Origin: Glutamicibacter sp. MNS18
Lineage (GTDB): Bacteria > Actinomycetota > Actinomycetes > Actinomycetales > Micrococcaceae
DNA length: 64,000 bases
NCBI RefSeq assembly: GCF_026107515.2
Contig: NZ_JAPCHW010000003.1
Coordinates: 62,001-126,000 of the forward strand
Direction: 5' to 3'
Within the stretch, counting starts at the first letter, position 1; each line of letters starts with the position of its first letter. The position numbers and the translations under genes were made by a program. Below are positions 42,523 to 51,922 of the stretch, piece by piece. The notes under the pieces are model-generated. The model saw only the letters and a program-made list of their open reading frames with translations. It searched no databases and was not told where the DNA came from.

Positions 42523-43009
42523 GTTCTGTCTAGTCCATATGTTCGTGGAATTGCACGGGAAAGCGCAGCTGTCCTGATAATCCTAGAAGGGTTTGCTGTG
42601 TGTCAGATAGGAGCGGTGAACCGTGTTGTACTGGGATATGAGAGAATATAAATGGTTGTTCGCGGATCCACAGTCTGTATTCAACCCAACGAGAGACTTT
42701 GAACGACAGATCGTCTGGCGATGTATCGCTCCGGTTGAGTGCCCCTAAAGTGCGCCTCCCGGACGAAGACCGCGGATCGAAGGGCTGTAAAGGAAAACAG
42801 CCGGTTTTAAAGCACCCCCGTTGACCGTGCCTTAATTCCGCGGTGCAATTATGCATCCACGGAAATAAGGCCAGGCGGAATGACACAGGACTTTGATGCC
42901 CGGCAGGCCTTCACCGGTCGGCCGTAGGCATAAATGAATAGAGTTTCGGCTGCTGCGCTGTCTGTGGAAGCGCCGGCGCCGGAATGTTTTAGAGGAGTAC
43001 GCGAACCTG
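42523..43009 (+). promoter_or_regulatory. Long leader region upstream of rne
   Basis: This 487-base region has lower GC than its surroundings and several potential hairpins, including GGCTGT/ACAGCC near 42783 and the palindrome GCGCCGGCGC-like block near 42972. A short frame (42623-42748) sits inside. RNase E genes are often autoregulated through their 5' leader; whether this region works that way cannot be told from sequence. A GAGGAG ribosome site is at its end. Confidence 0.45.
42623..42748 (+). CDS. Possible upstream short ORF in the rne leader, 41 residues
   Basis: GTG start with AGGAG 9 bases upstream; the product begins MLYWDMREYKWLFADPQSVF and ends APVECP. It is rich in aromatic and charged residues, unlike random GC-rich frames. 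Codon use is lower in GC than that of neighbouring genes. It could be a leader peptide or chance. Confidence 0.3.
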   Translation: MLYWDMREYKWLFADPQSVFNPTRDFERQIVWRCIAPVECP

Positions 43010-45913
43010 ATGAGCGCATCAAAAGAACGCAAGGGTGGTTCCGGGGGCAATAAACGAGGCAATCGCTCGACTCGTGCCCGCCGCACCACCGTTGCCACAA
43101 CCCCTGCACGTCCACTGCGCCAAGCCATGACCTTGGCCGAACTGAACGCCGCAGCCGGCGTGGAACCCCCGACCAACCGGTTGCGGGTTACCCGACGGAC
43201 CCAAGTGAGCACCCCCGACACCGCGCGGATGAACCGTCAAGCCGAACGCCGCGCCCAACAGGCGCAACGGACGGCGCACACCGAAACCGAGCAGGTGAAG
43301 GACCCGGCACCAGTTGCCGAGGCCGCAACCGAACCCAAGGACCTGGCCACCGCTCAGGTGGAGGAAACCAATGCCAATGAACAGCAGCCAGTGGTCGAAG
43401 AAACCGAAGACCACACCGGTGCGCTGCTGGCGGAACATGGCAGCATCATGATGATCAACCCCTTCGCGGTGCCCGAGGCCGCCCACACCGTGGTGCGCCA
43501 CGCCCTGCCCAAGGCCAAAGCCGAGCAGCGCCCGGACCCCGCGGCAACCGACGAGTCGGAAAGCGACGAGGTCACCTCGCGCCGCCGGCGGCGGCGCCGG
43601 CGCGGGGATGTGGACCTGGAACTCGACGGAGGCTCGCACGACGATCCGCCGAACACCGTCACCCGGGTACGCGCCCCACGGGCCAGTGCCGAGACCCACG
43701 TGTCGAACAAGGTCACCAGCGTACGCGGCTCCACCCGTCTGGAAGCCAAGCGCCAGCGCCGCCGTGAATCGCGGGAAACCGGACGGCGTCGCCAGGTGAT
43801 CACCGAGGCCGAATTCCTGGCCCGCCGCGAATCGGTGGAGCGCCAGATGATTGTGCGCCAACGCGAGGACCGGATCCAGATCGGTGTGCTGGAGGACGGG
43901 GTGCTCGCCGAGCATTTCGTGTCCAAGACCCAGCAGGATTCGCTGATCGGCAACGTGTACCTGGGCAAGGTGCAAAACGTGCTGCCTTCCATGGAAGCCG
44001 CGTTCGTAGACATCGGACGTGGACGCAACGCCGTGCTCTACGCCGGTGAGGTCAATTGGGATGTGGCCGGGCTTGAGGGCCAGCCGCGCCGCATCGAGAA
44101 TGCGCTCAAGGCCGGTGACTCGGTGCTGGTCCAGGTGACCAAGGACCCGGTGGGTCACAAGGGTGCCCGGTTGACCAGCCAGGTCTCCCTTCCCGGGCGG
44201 TACCTGGTGTACGTGCCTGGTGGTTCGATGACCGGGATCTCGCGCAAGCTTCCCGATGTGGAACGCCAGCGGCTGAAGAAGATCCTGAAGGACCACCTGC
44301 CGGAGAACGCCGGTGTCATCGTGCGCACCGCGGCCGAAGGCGCCAGCGAGGAAGAGTTGATGAACGACATCAACCGGCTGCGCGCCCAGTGGGAGGGCAT
44401 CGACCAGCAGGCCACGTCCACCAAGACGCTGGCCCCGGAACTGCTCTACTCCGAGCCGGACCTGACCATCAAGGTGGTACGTGATGTCTTCAACGAGGAC
44501 TTCACCAAGCTGATCGTCTCGGGTGAACAGGCCTGGGACACCATCGAGGCCTATGTGATGTACGTGGCCCCGGACCTGCTGGGCCGGTTGGAACAGTGGA
44601 CCGGCGAGGAGGACATCTTCGCCAAGTACCGGATCGACGAGCAGATCAACAAGGCGCTGGACCGCAAGGTGTTCCTGCCTTCGGGTGGCTCGCTGGTGAT
44701 CGACCGCACCGAGGCGATGACCGTGGTGGATGTCAATACCGGCAAGTTCACCGGTTCGGGTGGCAACCTCGAAGAGACCGTGACCAAGAACAACCTGGAG
44801 GCGGCCGAGGAGGTCGTTCGCCAGCTGCGGCTACGCGATATCGGTGGCATCATCGTCATCGACTTCATCGACATGGTCCTGGAAGCCAACCGCGACCTCG
44901 TCCTGCGTCGTCTGGTGGAGTGCCTGGGCCGTGACCGCACCAAGCACCAGGTCGCCGAAGTAACCAGCCTGGGGCTGGTGCAGATGACCCGCAAGCGCAT
45001 GGGCACCGGCCTGCTGGAGGTTTTCGGCGAATCCTGTGAACATTGCGCCGGCAGCGGCGTGATCACCCACGAAGAACCCGTGGAGCACCGCAAGAGCTAC
45101 AGCTCCCAGGGCGAAGTCCACTCCAAGAAGTCCCAGGACTCCAAGTCCGGGAGCCGGTCCAGCCGTCGCCGTCGTGGCGGCAGCCAGGGCCCGGAAGAGA
45201 CCAAGGTGGCAGAGAGCCCGGCAGCCGAGGGGCAGGACTCGCAGAAGACCGAGGCGACCCGCAGCGCGCTGGCCAGTATCGCCGCCGCGTCACATCTTGC
45301 CGAGGCCGCCGATCCGGCCGAGGGCACAGCCGGCGCCGAGGCTCCGGCGAGCCTGGAGGAGCTGGAAGCAGTCCTCCCGCAGGGCGAGGGGGCTTCCGAG
45401 CCATCCGCGGACTCCTCGGAGGGGGGACGTCCACGCAAGCAGCGTCGCCGTTCGCGCTCTCGTTCACGTAGCGGTGCAACGCACGACGAGCCCGCGCCGG
45501 ACCAGTCCGAGGACTCCGCCGCAGCGCAACCCGCGGCCGAGTCCCGCAGCGCAGGACGCGGCCCACGCCGTGCCTCCAGTCGCGACACCGGCAAGGTGGC
45601 CGCGGAACAGGACCAGCCGGTACTGACCGGACTGGCGATGCCTTCCAGCGGTGCCCAGCCCGCTGCGGAACCGGTGGCAGCACCGGTGGCCGCGGCCCCA
45701 CAGAGTTCCACGAAGCCCAAGCGTCGCAGCCGCCGAGCCGTCTCGGCTCAGGGGGATGCGAACGCCGAAGTCATCGTGGGCGAGGTAGCCACTGCGTCGG
45801 GAAACCGGGTGCAGATGGATACAACCAGTAAGCCAAGCGGTGCCTCCGCCGAGCCGACCGCAGCGCCGGTCATGCTCGGAGTGGGGGTTCCGGTACGCGA
45901 ACTGAAAAGATGA
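43010..45913 (+). CDS. rne: Ribonuclease E/G
   Basis: The endoribonuclease that initiates mRNA decay and matures rRNA/tRNA. In the 967-residue protein the first ~275 residues are a disordered acidic/basic region with an RRRRRRRGD-like patch. The S1 domain follows near 300-385 (IGNVYLGKVQNVLPSMEAAFVDIG). The catalytic metal ligands are D574 (VVDVNTGKFTGSG) and D618 (IVIDFIDM), and the zinc-link cysteines are C676/C679 (CEHCAGSG). A long low-complexity Arg/Glu/Ser/Pro tail follows. Long flanks around a central core are typical of actinobacterial RNase E. It is followed by rplU-rpmA-obg as usual. Confidence 0.95.
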   Translation: MSASKERKGGSGGNKRGNRSTRARRTTVATTPARPLRQAMTLAELNAAAGVEPPTNRLRVTRRTQVSTPDTARMNRQAERRAQQAQRTAHTETEQVKDPAPVAEAATEPKDLATAQVEETNANEQQPVVEETEDHTGALLAEHGSIMMINPFAVPEAAHTVVRHALPKAKAEQRPDPAATDESESDEVTSRRRRRRRRGDVDLELDGGSHDDPPNTVTRVRAPRASAETHVSNKVTSVRGSTRLEAKRQRRRESRETGRRRQVITEAEFLARRESVERQMIVRQREDRIQIGVLEDGVLAEHFVSKTQQDSLIGNVYLGKVQNVLPSMEAAFVDIGRGRNAVLYAGEVNWDVAGLEGQPRRIENALKAGDSVLVQVTKDPVGHKGARLTSQVSLPGRYLVYVPGGSMTGISRKLPDVERQRLKKILKDHLPENAGVIVRTAAEGASEEELMNDINRLRAQWEGIDQQATSTKTLAPELLYSEPDLTIKVVRDVFNEDFTKLIVSGEQAWDTIEAYVMYVAPDLLGRLEQWTGEEDIFAKYRIDEQINKALDRKVFLPSGGSLVIDRTEAMTVVDVNTGKFTGSGGNLEETVTKNNLEAAEEVVRQLRLRDIGGIIVIDFIDMVLEANRDLVLRRLVECLGRDRTKHQVAEVTSLGLVQMTRKRMGTGLLEVFGESCEHCAGSGVITHEEPVEHRKSYSSQGEVHSKKSQDSKSGSRSSRRRRGGSQGPEETKVAESPAAEGQDSQKTEATRSALASIAAASHLAEAADPAEGTAGAEAPASLEELEAVLPQGEGASEPSADSSEGGRPRKQRRRSRSRSRSGATHDEPAPDQSEDSAAAQPAAESRSAGRGPRRASSRDTGKVAAEQDQPVLTGLAMPSSGAQPAAEPVAAPVAAAPQSSTKPKRRSRRAVSAQGDANAEVIVGEVATASGNRVQMDTTSKPSGASAEPTAAPVMLGVGVPVRELKR

Positions 45914-45932
45914 TCCTGATCACGCAGGGCGC

Positions 45933-45959
45933 GCCGGGGCGGTTTCCATTTGCCCCGGC
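45933..45959 (+). terminator. Hairpin after rne
   Basis: GCCGGGGC and GCCCCGGC form an 8-bp stem around an 11-base loop, 20 bases after the rne stop. No strong T run. Confidence 0.6.
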
Positions 45960-46132
45960 AGCGTTTCCTAGCGTAATCTGGTTCATCGGTGCTAAACGCC
46001 AAGATCACGGATTTTCCGCTCGGCGTCAAGGCACAAGCGCATGAGATCCCCGGATCGTTCCCTCGCTGGAGGAATAAGGGTCGATTTCTGCGCCGGTAAG
46101 ACAATAAACGTCGAGTAGAAGTGAGTACCCAC

Positions 46133-46441
46133 GTGGTGTACGCAATTGTCCGCGCAGGCGGCCACCAGGAGAAGGTTTCCGTAGGAGACCTCATCACCGT
46201 TGACCGTCTTAAGGCTGCCGCAGGCAGCTCCATTGAACTTCCGGCATTGCTGCTGGTGGACGGCGAGAAGGTAACTTCCGCAGCCGCCGAGCTGGCCAAG
46301 GTCAAGGTCACCGCCGAGGTTGTGGAAAACCTTCGCGGTCCGAAGATCGTTATCCAGAAGTACAAGAACAAGACCGGTTACAAGAAGCGCCAGGGCTTCC
46401 GTGCCGCTTTGACCAAGGTCAAGGTCACCTCGATCGCCTAG
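46133..46441 (+). CDS. rplU: Ribosomal protein L21
   Basis: A 50S subunit protein. The sequence [18 protein letters not shown] through [22 protein letters not shown] is the L21 signature. I place the start at the GTG at 46133, giving [10 protein letters not shown] and about 102 residues, as in relatives; an upstream in-frame GTG at 46121 would add four residues, and AGAAGTGAG lies between. rpmA follows after 51 bases. Confidence 0.96.
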   Translation: MVYAIVRAGGHQEKVSVGDLITVDRLKAAAGSSIELPALLLVDGEKVTSAAAELAKVKVTAEVVENLRGPKIVIQKYKNKTGYKKRQGFRAALTKVKVTSIA

Positions 46442-46492
46442 TCCGGGCGTATCGTTTAGACAAGAATATTTGTAGCGAAAGAGGTTTAAGCT

Positions 46493-46747
46493 ATGGCAAG
46501 TAAGAAAGGTGCGAGCTCGACCAAGAATGGTCGCGACTCCAACCCGCAGTTCCTGGGCGTCAAGCGCTTCGGTGGCCAGGAAGTCAACGCAGGCGAAATC
46601 ATTGTTCGCCAGCGTGGCACCCACTTCCACCCGGGCGCCGGCGTGGGACGTGGCAAGGACGACACCCTGTTCGCCCTGACCGCCGGTGCGGTTGAATTCG
46701 GTACCCGTCGTGGTCGCCGAGTGGTGAATGTGGTTTCTGCCGCCTAA
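46493..46747 (+). CDS. rpmA: Ribosomal protein L27
   Basis: A 50S protein whose N-terminus reaches the peptidyl-transferase centre. The 84-residue sequence begins [20 protein letters not shown], without the cleavable extension found in firmicutes. GAAAGAGG precedes the ATG. It forms an operon with rplU and is followed by a perfect hairpin before obg. Confidence 0.98.
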   Translation: MASKKGASSTKNGRDSNPQFLGVKRFGGQEVNAGEIIVRQRGTHFHPGAGVGRGKDDTLFALTAGAVEFGTRRGRRVVNVVSAA

Positions 46748-46779
46748 TTCCAGGCATCAGGCAAAACTTTTAGTACGTC

Positions 46780-46811
46780 AAGGGGTGGGCCGGGTTTCCG
46801 GCCCACCCCTT
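46780..46811 (+). terminator. Terminator after rpmA
   Basis: AAGGGGTGGGCCGG and CCGGCCCACCCCTT form a perfect 14-bp stem with loop GTTT. Confidence 0.88.
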
Positions 46812-46877
46812 GCGTGCGTTTAGCTAGACTTAATGGCGAGGAACACTCGCATCCCCTTATTCAAGGAGAAGAATCCC

Positions 46878-48464
46878 GTGGCCGCATTCGTTGATCGCGT
46901 AACACTACATGTCACAGCCGGTAATGGCGGGCATGGCTGTGTTTCCATCCGCCGAGAGAAATTCAAGCCCCTAGGTGGACCCGACGGCGGCAACGGAGGC
47001 AACGGTGGAGACATCGTGCTGCGGGTTTCCCCGCAGGTGACCACTTTGCTGGACTTCCACCACCTGCCGCACCGCAAGGCCGGCAACGGCGAGCCCGGGA
47101 AGGGCGGATTGCGCCCCGGCAAGCAGGGCGAGGACCTGGTGTTGCCGGTTCCCGCCGGAACCATTGTCAAGAACCGGAACGGGGACATCCTGGCCGACCT
47201 GGTCAACCCCGGGGACGAGTACCTGGCCGCGGCCGGCGGCCAGGGCGGGCTGGGCAATGCCGCCATCTCCTCGGACAAGCGCAAGGCGCCGGGCTTCGCC
47301 CTGCTGGGTATTCCCGGCCAGGAGCAGGATGTGGTGCTGGAGCTGAAGACCGTGGCGGACATCGCCCTGGTCGGCTACCCCTCGGCCGGCAAGTCCTCGC
47401 TGATCGCCGCCCTGTCCGCAGCACGGCCGAAGATCGCCGACTACCCGTTCACCACCCTGGTCCCGAATCTCGGGGTGGTGCAGGCCGGCGAGGTCCGCTA
47501 CACCGTGGCCGATGTGCCCGGCCTGATCCCCGGTGCGTCCGAAGGCAAGGGCCTGGGGCACGAGTTCCTGCGCCACGTCGAACGCTGCGCGGCGATCGTG
47601 CACGTACTGGACTGCGCGTCGCTGGAATCGGATCGCGACCCGCTGACCGATCTGGAAGTCATCGAATCCGAGCTGGCCGCCTACGCGGTGGACTCCTCCT
47701 TCGCCGGCACCGACGGGACCATTGTGCCGCTGACCGAACGCCCGAAGCTGATCGCACTGAACAAGGTGGACATGCCCGACGGGGCCGATATGGCCGAATT
47801 CGTGCGTCCGGAACTGGAAAAGCGCGGCTACCGGGTCTTCGAGATCTCCGCCCTGTCGCGTAACGGATTGCGTGAATTGTCCTTTGCCATGGCTGAATTG
47901 GTTACCGAGGCACGCTCCACGGTGGAGCACGCCGCCCCGGTGGTCGATGTCCCGGTGATCCGTCCCCGCTCGGTGAACAAGAAGGAATTCATGATTCGCC
48001 GTGAGGAGCAGAACCTGGAACCGCTGTGGCGGGTGGTCGGTGAGAAGCCCGAACGCTGGATCATGCAGACCGACTTCTCCAACGACGAGGCCGTTGGCTA
48101 CCTGGCCGACCGGTTGAACCGTCTCGGGGTGGAGGACGGGCTGTTCAAGGCCGGCGCCTTGCCCGGGGACGCGGTGGTCATCGGCGCGGAAGAGAACTCC
48201 GTGGTCTTCGACTGGGAGCCGACCATGGCCGCCGGGGCCGAACTGCTCGGTGGTGGGCGTCGTGGCGAGGATGTGCGTCTGGAAGACCGCAGCCGCCCCA
48301 CCCGCGAACAGAAGCGTGCCGAACACGAAGAGCGCAAGGCGGCCAAGGCCGCGGCGCGCGCCGAACTGGAAGCCGAGCGCAAGGCCGGGATCTGGACCGA
48401 AAGCGTGCAACGGTCCGGGGCCAAGCCCACCGAGGCGCAACCGGAAGAGACTAAGGAAGACTGA
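46878..48464 (+). CDS. obg: Obg GTPase
   Basis: An essential GTPase involved in 50S assembly and stress control. The 528-residue protein has the Gly-rich Obg fold ([15 protein letters not shown]), the G domain with GYPSAGKSS near 166 and [16 protein letters not shown], and the C-terminal OCT domain ([18 protein letters not shown] to VFDWEP). A charged ~60-residue tail follows. I chose the GTG at 46878 because AAGGAGAAG is 6 bases upstream; the open frame to 46833 lacks such a site. proB follows after 5 bases. Confidence 0.96.
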   Translation: MAAFVDRVTLHVTAGNGGHGCVSIRREKFKPLGGPDGGNGGNGGDIVLRVSPQVTTLLDFHHLPHRKAGNGEPGKGGLRPGKQGEDLVLPVPAGTIVKNRNGDILADLVNPGDEYLAAAGGQGGLGNAAISSDKRKAPGFALLGIPGQEQDVVLELKTVADIALVGYPSAGKSSLIAALSAARPKIADYPFTTLVPNLGVVQAGEVRYTVADVPGLIPGASEGKGLGHEFLRHVERCAAIVHVLDCASLESDRDPLTDLEVIESELAAYAVDSSFAGTDGTIVPLTERPKLIALNKVDMPDGADMAEFVRPELEKRGYRVFEISALSRNGLRELSFAMAELVTEARSTVEHAAPVVDVPVIRPRSVNKKEFMIRREEQNLEPLWRVVGEKPERWIMQTDFSNDEAVGYLADRLNRLGVEDGLFKAGALPGDAVVIGAEENSVVFDWEPTMAAGAELLGGGRRGEDVRLEDRSRPTREQKRAEHEERKAAKAAARAELEAERKAGIWTESVQRSGAKPTEAQPEETKED

Positions 48465-48469
48465 GATCC

Positions 48470-49615
48470 ATGAGCGTACGGGCAACGAAGACGCTATCGG
48501 CCATCACCTCCCGTAGCCAGCTGCCCAAGGCCCAGCGTCTGGTGGTGAAGGTCGGATCATCCTCGCTGACCACCATGGACGGCGGCATCTCACGCGAACG
48601 GCTGAAGGCGCTGGTTGATGCCCTGGCCGCTGCCGCGGGCACCGGCACGGAAATCATCCTGGTCTCCTCCGGAGCCGTGGCCGCCGGCCTGGCCCCGTTG
48701 GGTCTGGTCAAGCGGCCGAGGGACCTGGCCACCCAGCAGGCGGCCGCGGCGGTGGGCCAGGGCCTGCTGCTGGCCCAGTACACCACCGAGTTCGCCGGCC
48801 ATGGGATCACCGTGGCCCAGGTGTTGCTGACCGCCGATGACCTGCGCCGCCGGCAGACCTACACCAACGCGTTGCGTTCCCTGGTGCGCCTGCTGAACCT
48901 GGGCGTGCTGCCGATCGTGAACGAGAACGACACCGTGGCGACCCACGAGATCCGTTTCGGCGACAACGACCGGCTGGCCTCCCTGGTGGCCCACCTGGTC
49001 AAGGCCGATGCGCTGCTGTTGTTCTCCGATGTCGACTCGGTGTACGACGCCCATCCGCGCCATGGCGGAACCCGGATCCCGGTGATCCAGGATCCATCCG
49101 ACCTCGATGCGGTGGACCTGGGGTCGGCCGGGGAAGCCGGAGTGGGAACCGGCGGCATGGTCACCAAGGTGGAAGCCGCGGTCATGAGTTCCTCCTCGGG
49201 GATCCCGGCACTGGTCACCTCCGCCGATAACGCTGCCGCCGCATTGCGGGGACGCGATGTGGGCACCTGGTTTGCCGCCCGCAACACCCGCCGCTCCGCC
49301 CGCGATGTGTGGCTGGCACACCTGGCCAAGCCGCGCGGCAAGCTGAGCATCGATGCCGGGGCGACCCGGGCCGTGCGCAGCGGGCAGAACTCCCTGCTGG
49401 CCGCCGGGATCACGGCAGTACAAGGCGAATTCGAGGCCGGGGATGCGGTGGAGATCTGCGATCAGCATGGCAAGGTCTTCGCCCGCGGGCTGGTCAACTA
49501 CGCTTCCCACGAACTGCCGGCGATGCTGGGGCGCACCACCAACCAGCTGAGCACCTGGCTGGGTGAAGGTTACGAACGCTCCGTGGTACATGTCGATGAT
49601 CTAGCCTTGCTGTAG
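48470..49615 (+). CDS. proB: Glutamate 5-kinase
   Basis: The first step of proline synthesis, phosphorylating glutamate. The 381-residue protein has the amino-acid-kinase start RLVVKVGSSSLTT, VSSGAVAAGL, NENDTVATHEIRFGDND and GTGGMVTKVEAA. A C-terminal PUA domain from about 285 (KLSIDAGATRAVRSGQNSLLAAGI) is retained. It is 5 bases after obg and 21 bases before proA, so the pathway genes are one transcript. Confidence 0.97.
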   Translation: MSVRATKTLSAITSRSQLPKAQRLVVKVGSSSLTTMDGGISRERLKALVDALAAAAGTGTEIILVSSGAVAAGLAPLGLVKRPRDLATQQAAAAVGQGLLLAQYTTEFAGHGITVAQVLLTADDLRRRQTYTNALRSLVRLLNLGVLPIVNENDTVATHEIRFGDNDRLASLVAHLVKADALLLFSDVDSVYDAHPRHGGTRIPVIQDPSDLDAVDLGSAGEAGVGTGGMVTKVEAAVMSSSSGIPALVTSADNAAAALRGRDVGTWFAARNTRRSARDVWLAHLAKPRGKLSIDAGATRAVRSGQNSLLAAGITAVQGEFEAGDAVEICDQHGKVFARGLVNYASHELPAMLGRTTNQLSTWLGEGYERSVVHVDDLALL

Positions 49616-49636
49616 GCCTGTTCCTATCATGGATAC

Positions 49637-50926
49637 ATGAGTCTCGAAGCATCCAGCAGCACCAGCACCCAGTCCGCCGAGGAAGCCGTCAGCACCCTGG
49701 CGACCCGCGCCCGGAAGGCCTCACGTGTGCTTTCCCGGGCCAACCGGGACTGGAAGGACCGGGCGTTGCGCCAGATCGGCAAGACCCTGGATGAGAACCG
49801 GTCACGGATCCTGCAGGCCAACGCCGAGGACCTGGAAGCCGGACGAGCCGAGGGCACCTCCAAGGCCATGCTGGACCGGCTGAAACTGGACGATGCCCGG
49901 ATCGACGGGCTGATTGGCGCGCTGGAGGAACTGGCCGGACTGCCCGACCCCGTGGGCAGGGTGGTGCGCGGTGAAACCCTGCCCAACGGCCTGCGCATGC
50001 GCCAGGTCAACGTGCCCATGGGGGTGATCGGCACCATCTACGAGGCCCGCCCCAATGTGACCGTTGATATTGCCGGGCTCTCGCTCAAGAGCGGCAACGC
50101 GGTGCTGCTGCGCGGAGGCTCCGCGGCATTGAACTCCAACCTGGCCCTGGTCGGCCTGATCCGCGATGCGCTGGAGAAGGTGTCGCTGCCACGCGACCTG
50201 GTGATCTCGGTGGACGAGTTCGGGCGTGCCGGGGCGGACGCGATGATGGGTGCGCGCGGCAAGATCGACGTACTGATCCCACGCGGCGGCCGCGAACTGA
50301 TCCAACGGGTGGTGACCACCGCCAAGGTTCCGGTCATCGAAACCGGTGAAGGCAATGTGCACATCTACATCGACCAGAGTGCCGATACCGAGATGGCCAT
50401 CGACATCCTGCTCAACGCCAAGACCCAGCGGCCCAGCGTCTGCAATACCGTCGAAACCCTGCTGATCCACCAGGATGCCGCGGCCGGGCTGCCGGTACTC
50501 AAGGAACTGAGCAAGGCGGGGGTGCGCTTGCACACCGAGGCGCGGGCCGGGGAACTAGCCGCCGGTTTGGAGCCGGTCACCGCCGATGAGAACGACTGGG
50601 CCAATGAATACCTAGATCTGGATATCGCGGTGAAGCTGGTCAGCGACATGGATGAGGCGCTGGAACATATCCGTACCTACTCCACCGGCCATACCGAGGC
50701 GATCATCACCGGCAGCCTGCAAAGTTCCGAGCGTTTCATCGCGGAAATCGATTCCGCCGCCGTGATCGTCAACGCCTCGACACGCTTCACCGATGGCGGC
50801 CAGTTGGGGTTGGGGGCTGAAGTGGGGATCTCGACCCAGAAGATCCACGCCCGCGGTCCGATGGGCCTGGCCGAACTGACAACCACGAAATGGGTTGTAC
50901 AGGGTGACGGGCATATTCGTAAATAG
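49637..50926 (+). CDS. proA: Gamma-glutamyl phosphate reductase
   Basis: Reduces glutamyl-5-phosphate to glutamate semialdehyde in proline synthesis. The aldehyde-dehydrogenase-fold protein of 429 residues has VPMGVIGTIYEARPNVT, the catalytic Cys in QRPSVCNTVETLLIH, and the C-terminal LGAEVGISTQKIHARGPMGL block. It follows proB by 21 bases. A separate promoter-like TAGGAT box near 50947 follows it. Confidence 0.97.
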   Translation: MSLEASSSTSTQSAEEAVSTLATRARKASRVLSRANRDWKDRALRQIGKTLDENRSRILQANAEDLEAGRAEGTSKAMLDRLKLDDARIDGLIGALEELAGLPDPVGRVVRGETLPNGLRMRQVNVPMGVIGTIYEARPNVTVDIAGLSLKSGNAVLLRGGSAALNSNLALVGLIRDALEKVSLPRDLVISVDEFGRAGADAMMGARGKIDVLIPRGGRELIQRVVTTAKVPVIETGEGNVHIYIDQSADTEMAIDILLNAKTQRPSVCNTVETLLIHQDAAAGLPVLKELSKAGVRLHTEARAGELAAGLEPVTADENDWANEYLDLDIAVKLVSDMDEALEHIRTYSTGHTEAIITGSLQSSERFIAEIDSAAVIVNASTRFTDGGQLGLGAEVGISTQKIHARGPMGLAELTTTKWVVQGDGHIRK

Positions 50927-51022
50927 TTTCTGTCAACCGTTTTCGGTAGGATGTAGAAGAACGTATCGTAAGTGGTTGATCGATGGTCGGCCGTTGATCA
51001 CAATGAGTATCTGGAGAGTTAC

Positions 51023-51232
51023 TTGAACGCTCTGAACCTGGCTGTAGCAGCTACCGAATCCGGCCTATCCGGCGACACCTGGGCCCTGCTCATTGGCGGC
51101 GGAATCTTCCTGGCGCTGATGATCGGCTTGTTGGTGACCCTGTCGTACACCAACGTCGGCAACCGCCACGTGGCGAAGCCCGAACCGCATGACATCCACC
51201 GCCAAACCAAGGTGCACGAGACCAAGCACTAG
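51023..51232 (+). CDS. Small single-span membrane protein
   Basis: A 69-residue protein with one membrane segment (LLIGGGIFLALMIGLLVTLSY) followed by TNVGNRHVAKPEPHDIH and a His/Lys-rich tail. Small proteins ending their membrane helix with VT-SYTNVGNRH recur between proA and nadD in Micrococcaceae; their role is unknown. The start is probably the TTG at 51023, preceded by GGAGAG; the frame is open to a GTG at 50972, but that extension is not typical. nadD starts 6 bases after its stop. Confidence 0.75.
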   Translation: MNALNLAVAATESGLSGDTWALLIGGGIFLALMIGLLVTLSYTNVGNRHVAKPEPHDIHRQTKVHETKH

Positions 51233-51238
51233 CCACTA

Positions 51239-51871
51239 GTGAATCCTCCAGCACAGAACCGCCCATTTCGCCTCGGCGTCATGGGCGGTACTTTTGACCC
51301 CATCCACAATGGGCACCTGGTGGCAGCCAGCGAAGTTGCCGCGGAGTACGACCTGGATGAAGTGGTATTCGTGCCGACCGGCCAACCGTGGCAGAAGGCC
51401 GACCGTGTCGTCACCCCGGCGGAAATGCGCTACCTGATGACGGTCATCGCCACCGCCTCCAATCCACGTTTTACGGTCAGCCGGGTCGATATCGATCGGG
51501 GTGGGGATACCTACACCATCGATACCCTGCGTGACCTGCAGGCCCAGCGTCTCGACGCGGAACTGTTCTTCATCACCGGCGCCGATGCGATGAGCCAGAT
51601 CATGAGCTGGAAGGATGCCGATCAGCTGTGGGAGCTGGCGCATTTCGTGGGGGTGACCCGGCCAGGACACCAGATGCCGGAAGTCGCCCAGGACAGTGCC
51701 TCGGAACTGGAGATCCCGGCCCTGTCGATTTCCTCCACCGACTGTCGCGCCCGCGTCGCGGCAGGGAAACCGGTATGGTATCTAGTGCCGGACGGTGTGG
51801 TGCAGTACATTGCAAAATATGGCTTGTATACCGAGTCGCACCCCCAGGGGAACACCCCGAACACGGCATAA
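51239..51871 (+). CDS. nadD: Nicotinate-nucleotide adenylyltransferase
   Basis: Makes deamido-NAD from nicotinate mononucleotide and ATP in NAD synthesis. The 210-residue protein has the nucleotidyltransferase motif [12 protein letters not shown] near residue 16 and [14 protein letters not shown] near 160, which is the ISSTxIR-type motif. The start is a GTG and no clear ribosome site is visible, so coupling to the small upstream gene (6-base gap) is likely. Confidence 0.95.
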   Translation: MNPPAQNRPFRLGVMGGTFDPIHNGHLVAASEVAAEYDLDEVVFVPTGQPWQKADRVVTPAEMRYLMTVIATASNPRFTVSRVDIDRGGDTYTIDTLRDLQAQRLDAELFFITGADAMSQIMSWKDADQLWELAHFVGVTRPGHQMPEVAQDSASELEIPALSISSTDCRARVAAGKPVWYLVPDGVVQYIAKYGLYTESHPQGNTPNTA

Positions 51872-51922
51872 TCACTAGGTAAGGGTGCAGTTAATCGTCT
51901 ACGCGGTCGGGAGAAGGACAGG

